A model generated the notes under the pieces. It saw only the letters and a program-made list of their open reading frames with translations, did not search any database and had not been told where the DNA came from. 64,000 nt of DNA, from positions 1 to 64,000 of the forward strand of contig CADBFX010000007.1 in assembly GCA_902794125.1 (NCBI GenBank). Reading direction: 5' to 3'. Below are positions 42,948-52,595 of the stretch, piece by piece; position 1 is the first letter of the stretch, and the number at the start of each line of letters is the position of its first letter. The position numbers and the translations under genes were made by a program. This stretch comes from an uncultured Elusimicrobium sp. Lineage in GTDB: Bacteria > Elusimicrobiota > Elusimicrobia > Elusimicrobiales > Elusimicrobiaceae.

Positions 42948-43715
42948 ATGATGAAGAAATGGTTGACGGTAGTAGCCGTGATATGTGTAGGGGCGGTAAG
43001 TGCCACTGCACATCATTGGGATGATTTTGGCGCCAATGTAACTAAAAACAATATTCGCGCTTTTACAAAAGATATCGGCGGTTTGATTGGAGCCGGTACA
43101 TATACAACGGGTCGTATTTTAGGTTGGGGAGGCTTTCAAATCGGTCCGCGTGCAGGTATGATTTTTAAAATGAGTAAGGGCCATGGTGATACGGAAGCCG
43201 AACGTAACCACACGGCCTTGGGCGACAGAAATGATGTCGGTTCTGTATATAGCCCGTGGTTACAAGCCGACATCGGGATGCCCTTTCGCATTGACGGTTT
43301 TATCCGCGCGAGCAGCTTTCAGGGCTTAACGATTGCCGGCGGTGGGCTTCGGTGGGGAATTACCCGCCCGAGCGAACTGCCGGGTGCATTTCAGCCGATG
43401 CTTGTAGTATCTGCCCATAGTGCTACGGCGAAAGATTTTTCTGCCTCGCACTACAATGCTAGCTTAGTGCTTTCCATGAAATACAAATATTTTGTTCCTT
43501 ATATTGGCGGAGGAGTAGATTACACAACGGTCAATGTGAGCAACGGTATTGGAGTGCAAGGCGCTGATTTGCGCGGCTCGCGCGAACATGCGGCCACGGC
43601 GCGTGCCACCGTAGGGGCTAACTTTAAATTGCCGTCATATTTGGATTTAAGTTTAGCTGCTAACTATGCGCATTACGGGTTGGGAGCGGAAGCATCGCTT
43701 TCCTTGCGGTTCTAG
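42948..43715 (+). CDS. Predicted outer membrane beta-barrel protein
   Basis: 255 residues. A signal peptide (about 1-21) is followed by alternating Gly/aromatic strands and a terminal SLSLRF with C-terminal Phe, typical of outer membrane barrels. It starts immediately after the DUF192 stop. No specific porin family is recognised. The HHWDDFGANV start suggests a metal-binding or surface-exposed N-terminus, but this is a guess. Confidence 0.62.
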   Translation: MMKKWLTVVAVICVGAVSATAHHWDDFGANVTKNNIRAFTKDIGGLIGAGTYTTGRILGWGGFQIGPRAGMIFKMSKGHGDTEAERNHTALGDRNDVGSVYSPWLQADIGMPFRIDGFIRASSFQGLTIAGGGLRWGITRPSELPGAFQPMLVVSAHSATAKDFSASHYNASLVLSMKYKYFVPYIGGGVDYTTVNVSNGIGVQGADLRGSREHAATARATVGANFKLPSYLDLSLAANYAHYGLGAEASLSLRF

Positions 43716-43731
43716 ACGGTTTTTTAAAATA

Positions 43732-43767
43732 AAACGGGCGTAAACTTTTTAGTTTGCGCCCGTTTTT
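43732..43767 (+). terminator. Rho-independent terminator after the barrel gene
   Basis: AACGGGCGTAAACT pairs with AGTTTGCGCCCGTT around TTTT, with a following T-run. A-rich sequence before it could also serve the opposite strand. Confidence 0.92.
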
Positions 43768-43779
43768 ACTGGAAAGTTT

Positions 43780-44322
43780 TTACTTCTTATAATAAATACT
43801 TTTTTTTACTTGATCTACTTTTTCTTTGCCAAGTAACTTTTCTGCAATCGCAAACGCAAAATCTATCGTTGCGGCTGCGCTTTGCCCGGTGATAATATTT
43901 CCGTCAGCAGCAGCATATTCGCCGGTAAAATGGCCGCCAAAATTTTCATCCATGGCGGTAAAGCACGTATAGTTTTTGCCTTTTAAATACCCTTGGTGTC
44001 CCAAAATGGTGGGGGAGGCACAAATAGCGGCAACCACTTTCCCGCCGTCTATAAATTCTTTAATAAGTTGCTGCAGGCGGGGGTTGTTTTGTAACACCTT
44101 ATACCCCGGCCCGCCGGGTAGCACCAACGCATCATAAATGGTCCCGTCAAACGAAGCGAATTTATTTAATTTTGTGCAGGTTAAACCAAAGCGTCCGGTG
44201 GTATCCTCGTCCGACAGTGCATAAATATCTACTTGTAAGCCGGCGCGGCTTAAAATGGCGTACGTGCCGATGGCTTCAATTTCTTCAAATCCGTTGGCTA
44301 GCATTAAAGCGACTTTTTTCAT
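43780..44322 (-). CDS. DJ-1/PfpI family protein
   Basis: 180 residues from ATG 44322, with GGAGAG upstream; a longer start would cross the metK terminator. The chain opens MKKVALMLANGFEEIEAIGT, with the conserved Glu. The nucleophile Cys sits in VAAICASPTILG and a later GNIITGQSAAATIDFA closes the fold. This is the YajL/DJ-1 branch, with protective or chaperone-like deglycase activity proposed. It is transcribed away from metK after a terminator. Confidence 0.85.
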   Translation of the reverse strand: MKKVALMLANGFEEIEAIGTYAILSRAGLQVDIYALSDEDTTGRFGLTCTKLNKFASFDGTIYDALVLPGGPGYKVLQNNPRLQQLIKEFIDGGKVVAAICASPTILGHQGYLKGKNYTCFTAMDENFGGHFTGEYAAADGNIITGQSAAATIDFAFAIAEKLLGKEKVDQVKKSIYYKK

Positions 44323-44332
44323 ATTCTCTCCT

Positions 44333-44357
44333 AAAAAATGCCCCGCTAAAGCGGGGC
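44333..44357 (-). terminator. Rho-independent terminator after metK
   Basis: Minus strand: GCCCCGC and GCGGGGC (44357-44340) around TTTA, followed by ATTTTTT. It lies between metK and the DJ-1-like gene. Confidence 0.9.
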
Positions 44358-44365
44358 GTTTCATT

Positions 44366-45526
44366 TTATTTTATAGCGGCTTTTAAAGCACTTACTTTAT
44401 CTGTCTTTTCCCACGGGAATTCTTTGCGGCCGAAATGCCCGAAAGAGGCCGTTTGCAGGTAAATGGGGTTACGCAATTTAAAGTGCTCAATGATACCAAG
44501 CGGGGTAAGCGGGAATACTTTACGCGCCAGTTGCGCTAATTTTTCATCAGGCAGAACGCCCGTTCCGTCCGTATCCACGTAAAATCCGACGGGTTCTTCG
44601 CGCCCGATAGCATAGGCAATTTGTACCGTGCATTCGTTGGCCAGTTTGGCAGCTACGATATTTTTAGCAATATAGCGCGCCATATACGCGGCCGAGCGAT
44701 CCACTTTGGTCGGGTCTTTGCCTGAGAAAGCGCCCCCGCCGTGCGGACAGCGTCCGCCATAGGTATCCACGATAATTTTTCGCCCGGTCAGCCCGGTGTC
44801 GGACTGCGGTCCGCCAATTACAAATTTCCCGGTGGGGTTGATGTAAATTTTCGTGTTTTTATCGGCCCAGCTTTTAATCACCGGCCAAATGGCGGCATCG
44901 GCAATTTGTTTTTTAGATTTTTCGGTGATTTGGTTGCCGGTTTTATCCAAAATAGCTTCGGTGTGTTGGGTGGAAACAACTACCGTATCCACACGTAACG
45001 GTTTACCGTCTTTATATTCAACGGTTACTTGGCTTTTAGCGTCCGGCCCTAAATACGGCAAGATTTTTTTAGTGCGGACTGTTTCCAACTTTTTCAAAAT
45101 TTCGTGTGAAAGGACCAGTGAAAGCGGCATAAATTCTTTCGTTTCGTTGACGGCATAACCTACCATCAACCCTTGGTCCCCTGCGCCGCCGACATCTACG
45201 CCTTGGCTAATATCGGGCGATTGTTTGCCGATTACGTTTACCACGGCGCACGTATTGCCGTTAAAACCAAATTGGGCATTATTGTAACCGATATCTTTAA
45301 TTACGTCGCGTGCTATTTGCTCCACATCTACCCAGGTGCGTGTAGTAATTTCGCCGCCTACGATTACGAGCCCCCTCGTAATGTACGTTTCGCAAGCAAC
45401 ACGGGCGGTTTTATCTTTTCTTAAAATTTCATCTAAAATAGCATCGGAAATTTGGTCGCACACTTTATCCGGGTGACCTTTGGAAACGGATTCTGAGGTA
45501 AAAAAACAATGGCCCTGTTTAATCAT
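44366..45526 (-). CDS. metK: S-adenosylmethionine synthetase
   Basis: 386 residues, complete. [39 protein letters not shown] and the [12 protein letters not shown] loop identify MetK, which makes SAM from methionine and ATP. GGAG lies eight bases before ATG. The gap upstream is short (about 50 bases) and shows no SAM riboswitch. A TATAAT on the minus strand (45576-45571) next to the upstream gene's stop could give it its own transcript. Confidence 0.95.
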   Translation of the reverse strand: MIKQGHCFFTSESVSKGHPDKVCDQISDAILDEILRKDKTARVACETYITRGLVIVGGEITTRTWVDVEQIARDVIKDIGYNNAQFGFNGNTCAVVNVIGKQSPDISQGVDVGGAGDQGLMVGYAVNETKEFMPLSLVLSHEILKKLETVRTKKILPYLGPDAKSQVTVEYKDGKPLRVDTVVVSTQHTEAILDKTGNQITEKSKKQIADAAIWPVIKSWADKNTKIYINPTGKFVIGGPQSDTGLTGRKIIVDTYGGRCPHGGGAFSGKDPTKVDRSAAYMARYIAKNIVAAKLANECTVQIAYAIGREEPVGFYVDTDGTGVLPDEKLAQLARKVFPLTPLGIIEHFKLRNPIYLQTASFGHFGRKEFPWEKTDKVSALKAAIK

Positions 45527-45576
45527 TTTTTGCTCCTAAATACAAATTTGAGGGGGAAAACAACACTCCTATTATA

Positions 45577-47061
45577 CTATTTTACGGCTTCGTCTGCCTG
45601 GGCGGTTTGTTCCGGTTCAACGGGGGTGTCTTCTTGCAACGAGGCCAAAGGCAGCAAATCTTCCCCGTAGGCAAAATCAAACACAACACCGGCTATAAAT
45701 TGTAGTTGTTGGAAGAAATCTTGTTCGCTGATAAATTCGTTGGCGGCGTGGGCGGTGTTGCTGGATAATGGGTCCATGTTGGGGCCTAAGCCGTACGTAA
45801 TTACGTTTAATTTGCGTAAAAATTCATTGTCGCCGGAAGCGGGACTTAAACCCGGCACTGTAATTGCCCCCGGAAGTAATTTGGAGGTAGTGTGTTGGAT
45901 AGAGGCGAAAAGCGGGTCCGTACCGTCCATCGGTTTGGGAGCGGGGAGTTGTGGGCGCTCGATGATTTCCAACGAGATATTATCGCTTTCAGTAAATAAA
46001 TTTTTCAAATTTTCAAACAGTTCATCCGGATCTGAGCCGGGAAGTAAGCGCACATTGATAATGGCACTGGCCTCTCCTTTTGTTACCCCGGTATCTTGGC
46101 TGGCGGCCAGTACGGTGGGATTAAAAGTATCTTTAAGTTGGGATCGGAAAAATGGGTCAAACGCCATTACTTCAGCGGCGGATTGTTGATTTTGTGGAGT
46201 TCCTTCTAACAGGAAATGAATAGTTGTTTGACCGTCTTCATCTTGCAAGGGCAAAATAGATTTAAAAAAAGTGCGAGCCGTAGGAGTCACCCGGGCCGGC
46301 GGATTATAATCGGCAATTTTGGCCAGTGCCTGGGAAAGTGCATAAACCGCGTTGTCGTCAGTAGGCATAGAAGAATGTACGCCGGTTCCGTACGCTGTAA
46401 TCTTAATGTCCATATAAAGTTTAGTAGCAGCTTCGGCAAACACAATATCCACGCCGTCCGGATTGCGGATAACGCCGCCGCCTTCGTTTAAAGCAAAGCC
46501 GGGGTTAATTTTGTCCCAATGTGTACTGCTAAGCCACAATAACCCGGCGCCACTGCCTGTTTCTTCGCCGGAGGTGGCCAAAAAGATGATGTCGCGCTTA
46601 GGAGCTTTTGGTTGTTCCTTTAGCCACGTAAATAATGCCAAATACGCGGCTGTGTAGTTTTTGGCATCCGTAGCACCCAAGCCATATATATTACCGTTTT
46701 CTTCGGTGGCTTTGAAGGGGGGGTAAATCCACCCTTCCGTGGCGGAAGAAGTATCTAAATGCGAAATTAAAAGAAGCGGTTTTTGTTTTGGGTCCGTTCC
46801 CTTGATGCGGGCCATCAAATTGGCACGGCCTTTTTGCGGAATAAAAATATCCCAATCAATACCGTGCTTATTAAATTCTTTATAAATATAACGGGCGGCA
46901 CGAATTTCATCCGGCGACGGAACAGAAGTATCTATATTAATTAGGTTAATTAAATGACGTTTGGCTTCTTGCTCTAGCGGTTGCCAAGCATCCGGCGTTT
47001 GTTGAGCCACAGCGGGGAGCGTAAGTAAAGCAATGGCTAACAAACTAAGTCTGCGTTTCAT
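45577..47061 (-). CDS. Exported M20-family peptidase
   Basis: 494 residues with a signal peptide (about 1-19, ending AVAQ). LLLISHLDTSS, YGLGATDAKNYTAAYL and LATSGEETGSGAG carry the zinc ligands and catalytic acids of M20/M28-type di-metal peptidases; the dimerisation domain begins near GTGVHSSMPT. It acts in the periplasm, probably as a carboxypeptidase or dipeptidase. It overlaps the preceding lipoprotein gene by four bases. Confidence 0.85.
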   Translation of the reverse strand: MKRRLSLLAIALLTLPAVAQQTPDAWQPLEQEAKRHLINLINIDTSVPSPDEIRAARYIYKEFNKHGIDWDIFIPQKGRANLMARIKGTDPKQKPLLLISHLDTSSATEGWIYPPFKATEENGNIYGLGATDAKNYTAAYLALFTWLKEQPKAPKRDIIFLATSGEETGSGAGLLWLSSTHWDKINPGFALNEGGGVIRNPDGVDIVFAEAATKLYMDIKITAYGTGVHSSMPTDDNAVYALSQALAKIADYNPPARVTPTARTFFKSILPLQDEDGQTTIHFLLEGTPQNQQSAAEVMAFDPFFRSQLKDTFNPTVLAASQDTGVTKGEASAIINVRLLPGSDPDELFENLKNLFTESDNISLEIIERPQLPAPKPMDGTDPLFASIQHTTSKLLPGAITVPGLSPASGDNEFLRKLNVITYGLGPNMDPLSSNTAHAANEFISEQDFFQQLQFIAGVVFDFAYGEDLLPLASLQEDTPVEPEQTAQADEAVK

Positions 47062-47510
47062 AATTTCTCCGGTAGGGAAAAACGAAGTGTTTGCCCGGGC
47101 AGAACTTGGTGTTTGGCGGCTGTTTTAGCAGCTAATTCCAAAACGTATTGACCATATCCGGCCGAGCGGGCGACTTGATCGTCGGGTGTGTAGGTATAGG
47201 AGTGCGGCACTTGTTCATCTACGGAAGTTACTGTTTTATCCGCTCCGATAAATACAATGTCTAAATCAATTAAAGTGTTTTTCATCCAAAAAAGTTGATT
47301 TTGGGGAGTGTCAAACACAAAAATCATGCCTTCGTTTTCAGGCAAGTTTTTCACAAACATCAGTCCTTGTTCGTGTTCTTCGGGGGTGATAGCCACGCGG
47401 GCTTGTACGTTAAATCCGTCCGGCAGCGTAATTGTAACGGTCGGTTGGCTGGTGGGGGCACAAGCCGTTAAAAAAAACGAAATCAATAAAGGAAGCAGTA
47501 ACTTTCTCAT
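47058..47510 (-). CDS. DUF192 lipoprotein
   Basis: 150 residues from ATG 47510. The signal sequence ends LISFFLTAC, a lipobox, so the mature protein is lipid-anchored at that Cys. The DUF192 core shows GLMFVKNLPENEGMIFVFD, LFWMKNTLIDLDIVFI and YVLEL. Its function is unknown. It has a leaderless-type promoter facing away from oppD. Confidence 0.85.
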   Translation of the reverse strand: MRKLLLPLLISFFLTACAPTSQPTVTITLPDGFNVQARVAITPEEHEQGLMFVKNLPENEGMIFVFDTPQNQLFWMKNTLIDLDIVFIGADKTVTSVDEQVPHSYTYTPDDQVARSAGYGQYVLELAAKTAAKHQVLPGQTLRFSLPEKL

Positions 47511-47516
47511 GTTATA

Positions 47517-47544
47517 AGTGTAGCAAATTAGCACGGCGTGTAAA
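47517..47544 (-). promoter_or_regulatory. Leaderless-type promoter of DUF192 lipoprotein gene
   Basis: Minus strand: TTTACA (47544-47539), 16 bases, TACACT (47522-47517), then six bases to ATG 47510. No ribosome site. Confidence 0.62.
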
Positions 47545-47602
47545 AGGCCCTAATTGCCTTTTGAGCGCAGAGGGAAGTGATAATTTTCGTCGGTTAAATT
47601 AG

Positions 47603-47608
47603 TATAAT
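47603..47608 (+). promoter_or_regulatory. Leaderless-type -10 box of oppD
   Basis: TATAAT followed by six bases and ATG 47615. No ribosome site and no good -35 box. Confidence 0.6.
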
Positions 47609-47614
47609 AAAAAT

Positions 47615-48586
47615 ATGTCGGTTTCTGCAGTGTTAGACGTGCAAGACTTGCACGTATCTTTTCAGGTAGATAAACGGACCGTGCCGGTGGTGCGCGGCCT
47701 TTCGTATACCCTTCCCAAAGGAAAAGTATTAGCAGTGGTGGGCGAGTCCGGAAGTGGCAAAAGCGTGCATGCGTTGTCGCTACTTAAGTTGTTGCCATCC
47801 ACTGCGCGGGTAACGCAAGGGCGCGTGTTATTAAATTCCAAAGATATTTTTTCACTTTCTAATGTGCAGTTACGCGCGTTGCGCGGCCAGGAAATTTCCA
47901 TGATTTTTCAAGATCCGGCTGCCAGTTTAAACCCGGTGCTTACTATCGGGGAGCAATTGATAGAAACGTTGCGGGCCCATCAACATTTATCCCGGCAAGA
48001 AGCCCGCAAACAAGCCGTAGCGCTGCTGAGCCAAGTGGGGATTGCCCAGGCCGAAAAACGATTGGACGAATATCCGTTTCAATTTTCCGGCGGTATGTGT
48101 CAGCGCGTGATGATTGCCATGGCCTTGGCTTTGCGCCCAGCTGTGCTCATTGCCGACGAGCCGACGACCGCGCTGGATGTTACCATTCAAGCCCAAATTT
48201 TACGTTTAATTAAAAATTTACAACAAGAACGGGGTACCAGCGTTATTTTTATTACGCATAATTTGGCGTTGGCCTCGGAAATTGCCGATGAAGTATTAGT
48301 GTTATATGCGGGACTGTGCATGGAGCAAGCTCCGGCAAAAGAACTTTTTTCTCGTCCGCTACATCCTTATACGCAAGGGCTGTTAGCGTCTTTGCCGTCT
48401 GTTCAACATCCGGTAGACAAATTGCCGGCGATTGCCGGTTATCCGCCGATAGCAGGAGAAAATTTACAAGGTTGTCCGTTTGCACCGCGTTGCCCGTACG
48501 CCATGGAAAAATGCCGCCAAGAACTGCCGGCACTCACACAAAAAGGTGCACGCCGTGTGCGTTGCTGGCGGGAGGAAACTTTATGA
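47615..48586 (+). CDS. oppD: Oligopeptide ABC transporter ATP-binding protein OppD
   Basis: 323 residues. Walker A GESGSGKS, the signature FSGGMCQR, Walker B VLIADEPTTALD and the H-loop ITHN are all intact. The C-terminal oligopeptide/dipeptide extension with GCPFAPRCPYAMEKC, a likely Fe-S site, marks the Opp/Dpp D-F class. It energises peptide uptake with OppF. The end overlaps oppF as ATGA. Confidence 0.9.
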   Translation: MSVSAVLDVQDLHVSFQVDKRTVPVVRGLSYTLPKGKVLAVVGESGSGKSVHALSLLKLLPSTARVTQGRVLLNSKDIFSLSNVQLRALRGQEISMIFQDPAASLNPVLTIGEQLIETLRAHQHLSRQEARKQAVALLSQVGIAQAEKRLDEYPFQFSGGMCQRVMIAMALALRPAVLIADEPTTALDVTIQAQILRLIKNLQQERGTSVIFITHNLALASEIADEVLVLYAGLCMEQAPAKELFSRPLHPYTQGLLASLPSVQHPVDKLPAIAGYPPIAGENLQGCPFAPRCPYAMEKCRQELPALTQKGARRVRCWREETL

Positions 48587-49545
48587 CGGCCCGCGTGCAG
48601 ATTTGTAATTTATTTAAAACATATTACCGCCGGAAATGGTGGTTTAGTAAGGCCGAAGAATTCCCGGTTTTGAAAGATGTTTCGTTGGAAATTTCCGAAA
48701 ATAAAGTGCTGGGGTTGGTGGGCGAGTCCGGCTGCGGAAAGAGCACGCTTTGCAAAGTGCTTTTAGGTATTGAAAATGCAACGGATGGAAAAGTGATTGT
48801 AAACGGAAAAAATACGCAGCAACTTTCACGTTTGGAGTGGAAGAATTTACGCCGGGAATTGCAGGTAGTATTTCAGGACCCGTATTCCAGTTTGGACCCG
48901 CGTATGAACGTGCGACAATTACTTTGCGAGCCGTTAGATATCCATGGGCTGTATCCGGATTCGACTGAAAGAGAAAAAGTATTAAAAGACACACTTAGTT
49001 CGGTAGGTTTATCGGCAGATTATTTGACGCGGTACCCGCATGAATTTTCCGGCGGGCAACGCCAGCGTATTTGTTTGGCGCGGGCTTTGGTGTTGTCGCC
49101 CTCTATTTTAGTAGCGGATGAGCCGGTATCGGCCTTAGATGTTTCCGTACAAGCACAAATTTTAAATCTATTAAAAGAAATTAAACGTGAACGCAAATTA
49201 TCTATGTTATTTGTAACGCACGATTTTGCCGTGGCCCGGTTTTTATGTGATGAGATAGCTGTTATGTATAAAGGGCGCCTTGTAGAACGTGCCTTAGCGG
49301 ATGAATTATTCACGCACCCGCTACATCCTTATACACAGGCCTTACTTGCCGCAGTGCCGGAAGTGGGGGGGAAGTTGTCTGCGGCTGTCGAAAGCGAAAC
49401 AGAAAACTCAGACGATTTTGCGTGTCCGTTTGCGCCGCGTTGCCCGCGTGTAAAAGAGGCGTGTAAAAAAGCCGGGAACGAATTAACACAAGTAACGCCG
49501 GGCCATTTTTGCGCCTGCGTATTAGCCAAGGAGAAAAACAAATGA
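48583..49545 (+). CDS. oppF: Oligopeptide ABC transporter ATP-binding protein OppF
   Basis: ATG 48583 overlaps the oppD stop and follows GGGAGG; longer upstream starts lie inside oppD. 320 residues: Walker A GESGCGKS, signature FSGGQRQR, Walker B ILVADEPVSALD, H-loop VTHDF, and a Cys cluster (CPFAPRCPRVKEAC). It is the second ATPase of the importer. Its stop overlaps the start of the peptidase gene. Confidence 0.9.
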   Translation: MTARVQICNLFKTYYRRKWWFSKAEEFPVLKDVSLEISENKVLGLVGESGCGKSTLCKVLLGIENATDGKVIVNGKNTQQLSRLEWKNLRRELQVVFQDPYSSLDPRMNVRQLLCEPLDIHGLYPDSTEREKVLKDTLSSVGLSADYLTRYPHEFSGGQRQRICLARALVLSPSILVADEPVSALDVSVQAQILNLLKEIKRERKLSMLFVTHDFAVARFLCDEIAVMYKGRLVERALADELFTHPLHPYTQALLAAVPEVGGKLSAAVESETENSDDFACPFAPRCPRVKEACKKAGNELTQVTPGHFCACVLAKEKNK

Positions 49546-50687
49546 AAGAAACCCAACAACATTTACTAAACACTTTTTTATCGTTGGTAAAAATAGATAG
49601 CGAATCTTACAACGAAGGGAAAATACAAGCTTTTGTGGCGGGCGAACTTAAAAAATTAGGTTGCCGCGTGCAAGTAGATAACGCCGGGAAAAAATTTAAA
49701 ACAACCGCCAAAGGAAATGTAATCGGTTTCTTGCCGGGTACCATTAAAAGTGCTCCGTTTGTACTTGTAGCGCATTTGGATACCGTAACGCCGGGAAACG
49801 GAGTTAAACCGCTCGTCCAGAAAACGGAAATTACATCTGACGGAAAAACTATTTTAGGCGCCGACGACAAAGCCGGTGTGGCAACTGCTTTGGAACTTGT
49901 GCGCTATTTACAAACCAGAAAACTTCCGCATCCGCCGGTGGAAATAGTATTTACGTTGTGTGAAGAAAACGGAATGGGCGGTTCTAAAAATTTGGATATC
50001 TCCCTTATCAAAGGGCGCGAAGGATTGGTGTTGGATCACGAAGAAATCAACGATTTGCTTGTGCAAGGGCCCGCTGTTAATACAATTGAAGTAACTATAA
50101 AAGGGTTGGCGGCACATGCCGGGGTTTGCCCGGAAAAAGGGATTAGTGCTGTGGAAGTAGCAGCATACGCAATTGCCCAGATGAAGTTGGGGCGCATTGA
50201 TAAAGAAACGGTTGCCAATATCGGCCTTATTCAAGGGGGAAAAGCCACCAATATCGTTACGGAAGAAGTTTATTTAAAAGGCGAAGCGCGCAGTTTGGCC
50301 GAAGCTAAACTGGCCAAACAAACGGCGCATATGAAAGCTTGTTTTGAAGCGGCTGCTAAAAAATTTACAAAAAAAATAAATGGTAAGATATGCTGCCCGA
50401 AAATTACTTTTAATGTGATTAAGCGTTACAGTGCGGTGAATGTGTCTAAAACGCATCCGGTAGTAAAAGCCGTGCTGAAAGCGGCCAAAGAGCAGGGAGT
50501 TATAATCCGGGCCAATGCATCCGGCGGCGGGTGTGATGCCAATGTGCTTAGCGGGAAAGGTTTTACGCTGCCCAACTTAGGGCTTGGGGTGCGTAACTGC
50601 CACACCGTTCACGAAAAATTATTACTCAAGGAATTTTTTGCCGCGTTTGAAATTGTATTACAAACCGTGTTAAATTATAAGAAATAA
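49542..50687 (+). CDS. pepT: PepT-like M20 tripeptidase
   Basis: ATG 49542 overlaps the oppF stop (ATGA), with AAGGAG upstream. 381 residues without a signal peptide: VLVAHLDTVTPG, ILGADDKAGVATALE, TLCEENGMGGS and the C-terminal GVRNCHTVHE are M20 metal and catalytic segments of the PepT group. It would cleave peptides brought in by the surrounding transporter, since it lies inside the opp operon. Confidence 0.88.
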   Translation: MKETQQHLLNTFLSLVKIDSESYNEGKIQAFVAGELKKLGCRVQVDNAGKKFKTTAKGNVIGFLPGTIKSAPFVLVAHLDTVTPGNGVKPLVQKTEITSDGKTILGADDKAGVATALELVRYLQTRKLPHPPVEIVFTLCEENGMGGSKNLDISLIKGREGLVLDHEEINDLLVQGPAVNTIEVTIKGLAAHAGVCPEKGISAVEVAAYAIAQMKLGRIDKETVANIGLIQGGKATNIVTEEVYLKGEARSLAEAKLAKQTAHMKACFEAAAKKFTKKINGKICCPKITFNVIKRYSAVNVSKTHPVVKAVLKAAKEQGVIIRANASGGGCDANVLSGKGFTLPNLGLGVRNCHTVHEKLLLKEFFAAFEIVLQTVLNYKK

Positions 50688-50695
50688 GGAATTGT

Positions 50696-51721
50696 ATGCT
50701 TCGTTTTATTACTCGCAGACTTTTACTGTTGCCTTTGGTGGCGCTGGGAGTTACGTTTCTACTGTTTTTGCTTACGCAGCGCTTGAGCCCCGAAATGCGT
50801 GCCTCCTTATATGTAAAAGATCCGCGCCAGATGAACGCTTTGGAAGAAGTCATCCGGCAGTATGGATTGCGGGATAATGTTTTTAAGCAATACGGGCGAT
50901 GGCTTGGGCAAGTGGCGCACGGAGATCTGGGCTATAGCCCCAGTGCCAATATGCCGGTGGCCAAAGCCATTAAACAGTATCTCCCCGCTACGATTCAACT
51001 GGCGTTTGTTACCATGATATTGGTTGTATTTTTTGGGGTATGGTTTGGGGCGTCGTCGGCTGTTCATAAAAACAAGTGGCAAGATATCGTGGCGCGTTTT
51101 ATAAGCGTGGGTGGATTTTCGTTACCGATTTTTGTGTTGGGGTTACTACTCTTAATGGTGTTTTATGGGCAGTTAGGGTGGTTTGCTCCGGGCGGGTATT
51201 CGTTGCAAACCGATTTGGTGGTGCACGGGGGAGCCTTTAAAACATATACCGGCTTTTTGCTGATAGATGCACTTTTAAATGGGAATATGCGCGTATTTTT
51301 GGATGTACTTTCTCATTTAGTACTGCCGGCAGTTACCTTATGTATTGGTTCGTTCGCACTTATGGTGCGGGTCATGCGTTCAAGCATGCTGGAAGAGTTA
51401 AACAAAGAATACGTCCGTACGGCACGTGCCAAAGGGTTAACAGAGTGGCAGGTGGTGTATAAGCACGCCGGAAAAAATGCCATTATTCCTGTCATTACGC
51501 TTGCCAGTATCCAATTTATCCGTTTGCTGGGTGGAACGGTTATTGTGGAAACGATTTTTGATTATCCCGGCATTGGCCGTTTTGGGGTGTTGGCGGCGCA
51601 ACAATTAGATATTGCTGGTATTTTAGGGTTTTCGTTATTAGTTGCCGTCTTATTTGTAATCGGGAATTTACTATCGGACTTACTATACACGGCGGTGGAC
51701 CCGCGGATTCGGTTGGAGTAG
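50696..51721 (+). CDS. oppB: Oligopeptide ABC transporter permease OppB
   Basis: 341 residues with six predicted helices and the permease EAA loop (YVRTARAKGLTEWQVVYKHA). The start RFITRRLLLLPLVALGVTFL and end DLLYTAVDPRIRLE are typical. It forms half of the membrane channel. No substrate-binding protein gene is present in the window. Confidence 0.9.
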   Translation: MLRFITRRLLLLPLVALGVTFLLFLLTQRLSPEMRASLYVKDPRQMNALEEVIRQYGLRDNVFKQYGRWLGQVAHGDLGYSPSANMPVAKAIKQYLPATIQLAFVTMILVVFFGVWFGASSAVHKNKWQDIVARFISVGGFSLPIFVLGLLLLMVFYGQLGWFAPGGYSLQTDLVVHGGAFKTYTGFLLIDALLNGNMRVFLDVLSHLVLPAVTLCIGSFALMVRVMRSSMLEELNKEYVRTARAKGLTEWQVVYKHAGKNAIIPVITLASIQFIRLLGGTVIVETIFDYPGIGRFGVLAAQQLDIAGILGFSLLVAVLFVIGNLLSDLLYTAVDPRIRLE

Positions 51722-51723
51722 AT

Positions 51724-52551
51724 ATGTTGCAAAACCGTATTGTAAAACGTATTTATACAAACAAAACTTCGCTTATTGGGTTTTGTTTGGTGGCGTTTTT
51801 CTTGCTGGTGGCGCTACTAGCCCCGTGGTTGGCTCCGGTTCACAATAAAAATAATCCTTATCAAATGCCGCAGAAAAGTTACGCTATTGCCCCGCAACCG
51901 CCTTCTGCGCAGAATTGGCGACCTTTATTACGGGGTTGTGTGGGGGGCGCGGCTCGCGTTTGTGGTGGGCGTAACCGTGACATTTTTTGCTTTTTTAATT
52001 GGTCTTTTAATTGGTTCTATTGCGGCTTATTTCGGCGGGAAAGTGGATGAAGTGCTCATGCGTTTAACCGATGTAGTATTTGCCGTTCCTTCACTCGTGC
52101 TGGCGATGGTTATTGCCGCCATGCTGGGGCCGGATATTAAAAACATGATGATTGCGCTTACAGCCGTGGCGTGGCCTTCGTACGCAAGACTCGTGAGGGT
52201 GATTATGTGACTGCGGCCCGCACTTTGGGGGCCAGCGGCCCGCGGATTTTACTGCGCCATATTTTGCCTAACTCCATTTATCCGTCCGTTGTGGTAGCCA
52301 GCTTGGATATCGGATACGTGGTGTTAACGGCCGCTTCGCTTTCCTTTTTAGGGTTGGGCGCCCAGCCCGGAACGGCTGATTGGGGCCAATTAATTGCCAT
52401 GGCGCGTAACTGGGTGTTAGGCACGGCCGGGCATCCGTTTGCGTATTGGTACACCGTCGTAGCACCCGGGGGAGCGATTTTCCTGTTTGTGCTTGGGTGG
52501 AACCTATTGGGAGATGCCTTCCGCGATATTTTAGACCCCAGACAGGGCTAA
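51724..52551 (+). pseudogene. oppC: Oligopeptide ABC transporter permease OppC, disrupted
   Basis: Three frames are needed to read the expected protein. The first runs to about 51917 (ending SAQNW). The second covers about 51918-52190 (DLYYGVVWGARLAFVVG to WPSYARLV). The third covers about 52190-52551 (EGDYVTAARTLGASGPRILL to DILDPRQG). Against the family, about eight residues around the usual FGTxxxG segment and about seven residues before REGDYV are missing, so two short deletions of opposite frame effect fit. As written, translation stops at 52050 after 108 residues. Real decay or consensus error cannot be separated here. Confidence 0.8.
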
Positions 52552-52595
52552 AGTTTACTACAATTAAGATATATGCATTATTTAAGAGGTGTGTT

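Noticed and set aside
45527-45576. SAM riboswitch upstream of metK
   Set aside because: The gap is only about 50 bases and shows no terminator-antiterminator stems or SAM aptamer core.
48316-48582. Earlier start for oppF inside oppD
   Set aside because: It would overlap oppD by about 270 bases; GGGAGG with ATG 48583 in an ATGA overlap fits far better.
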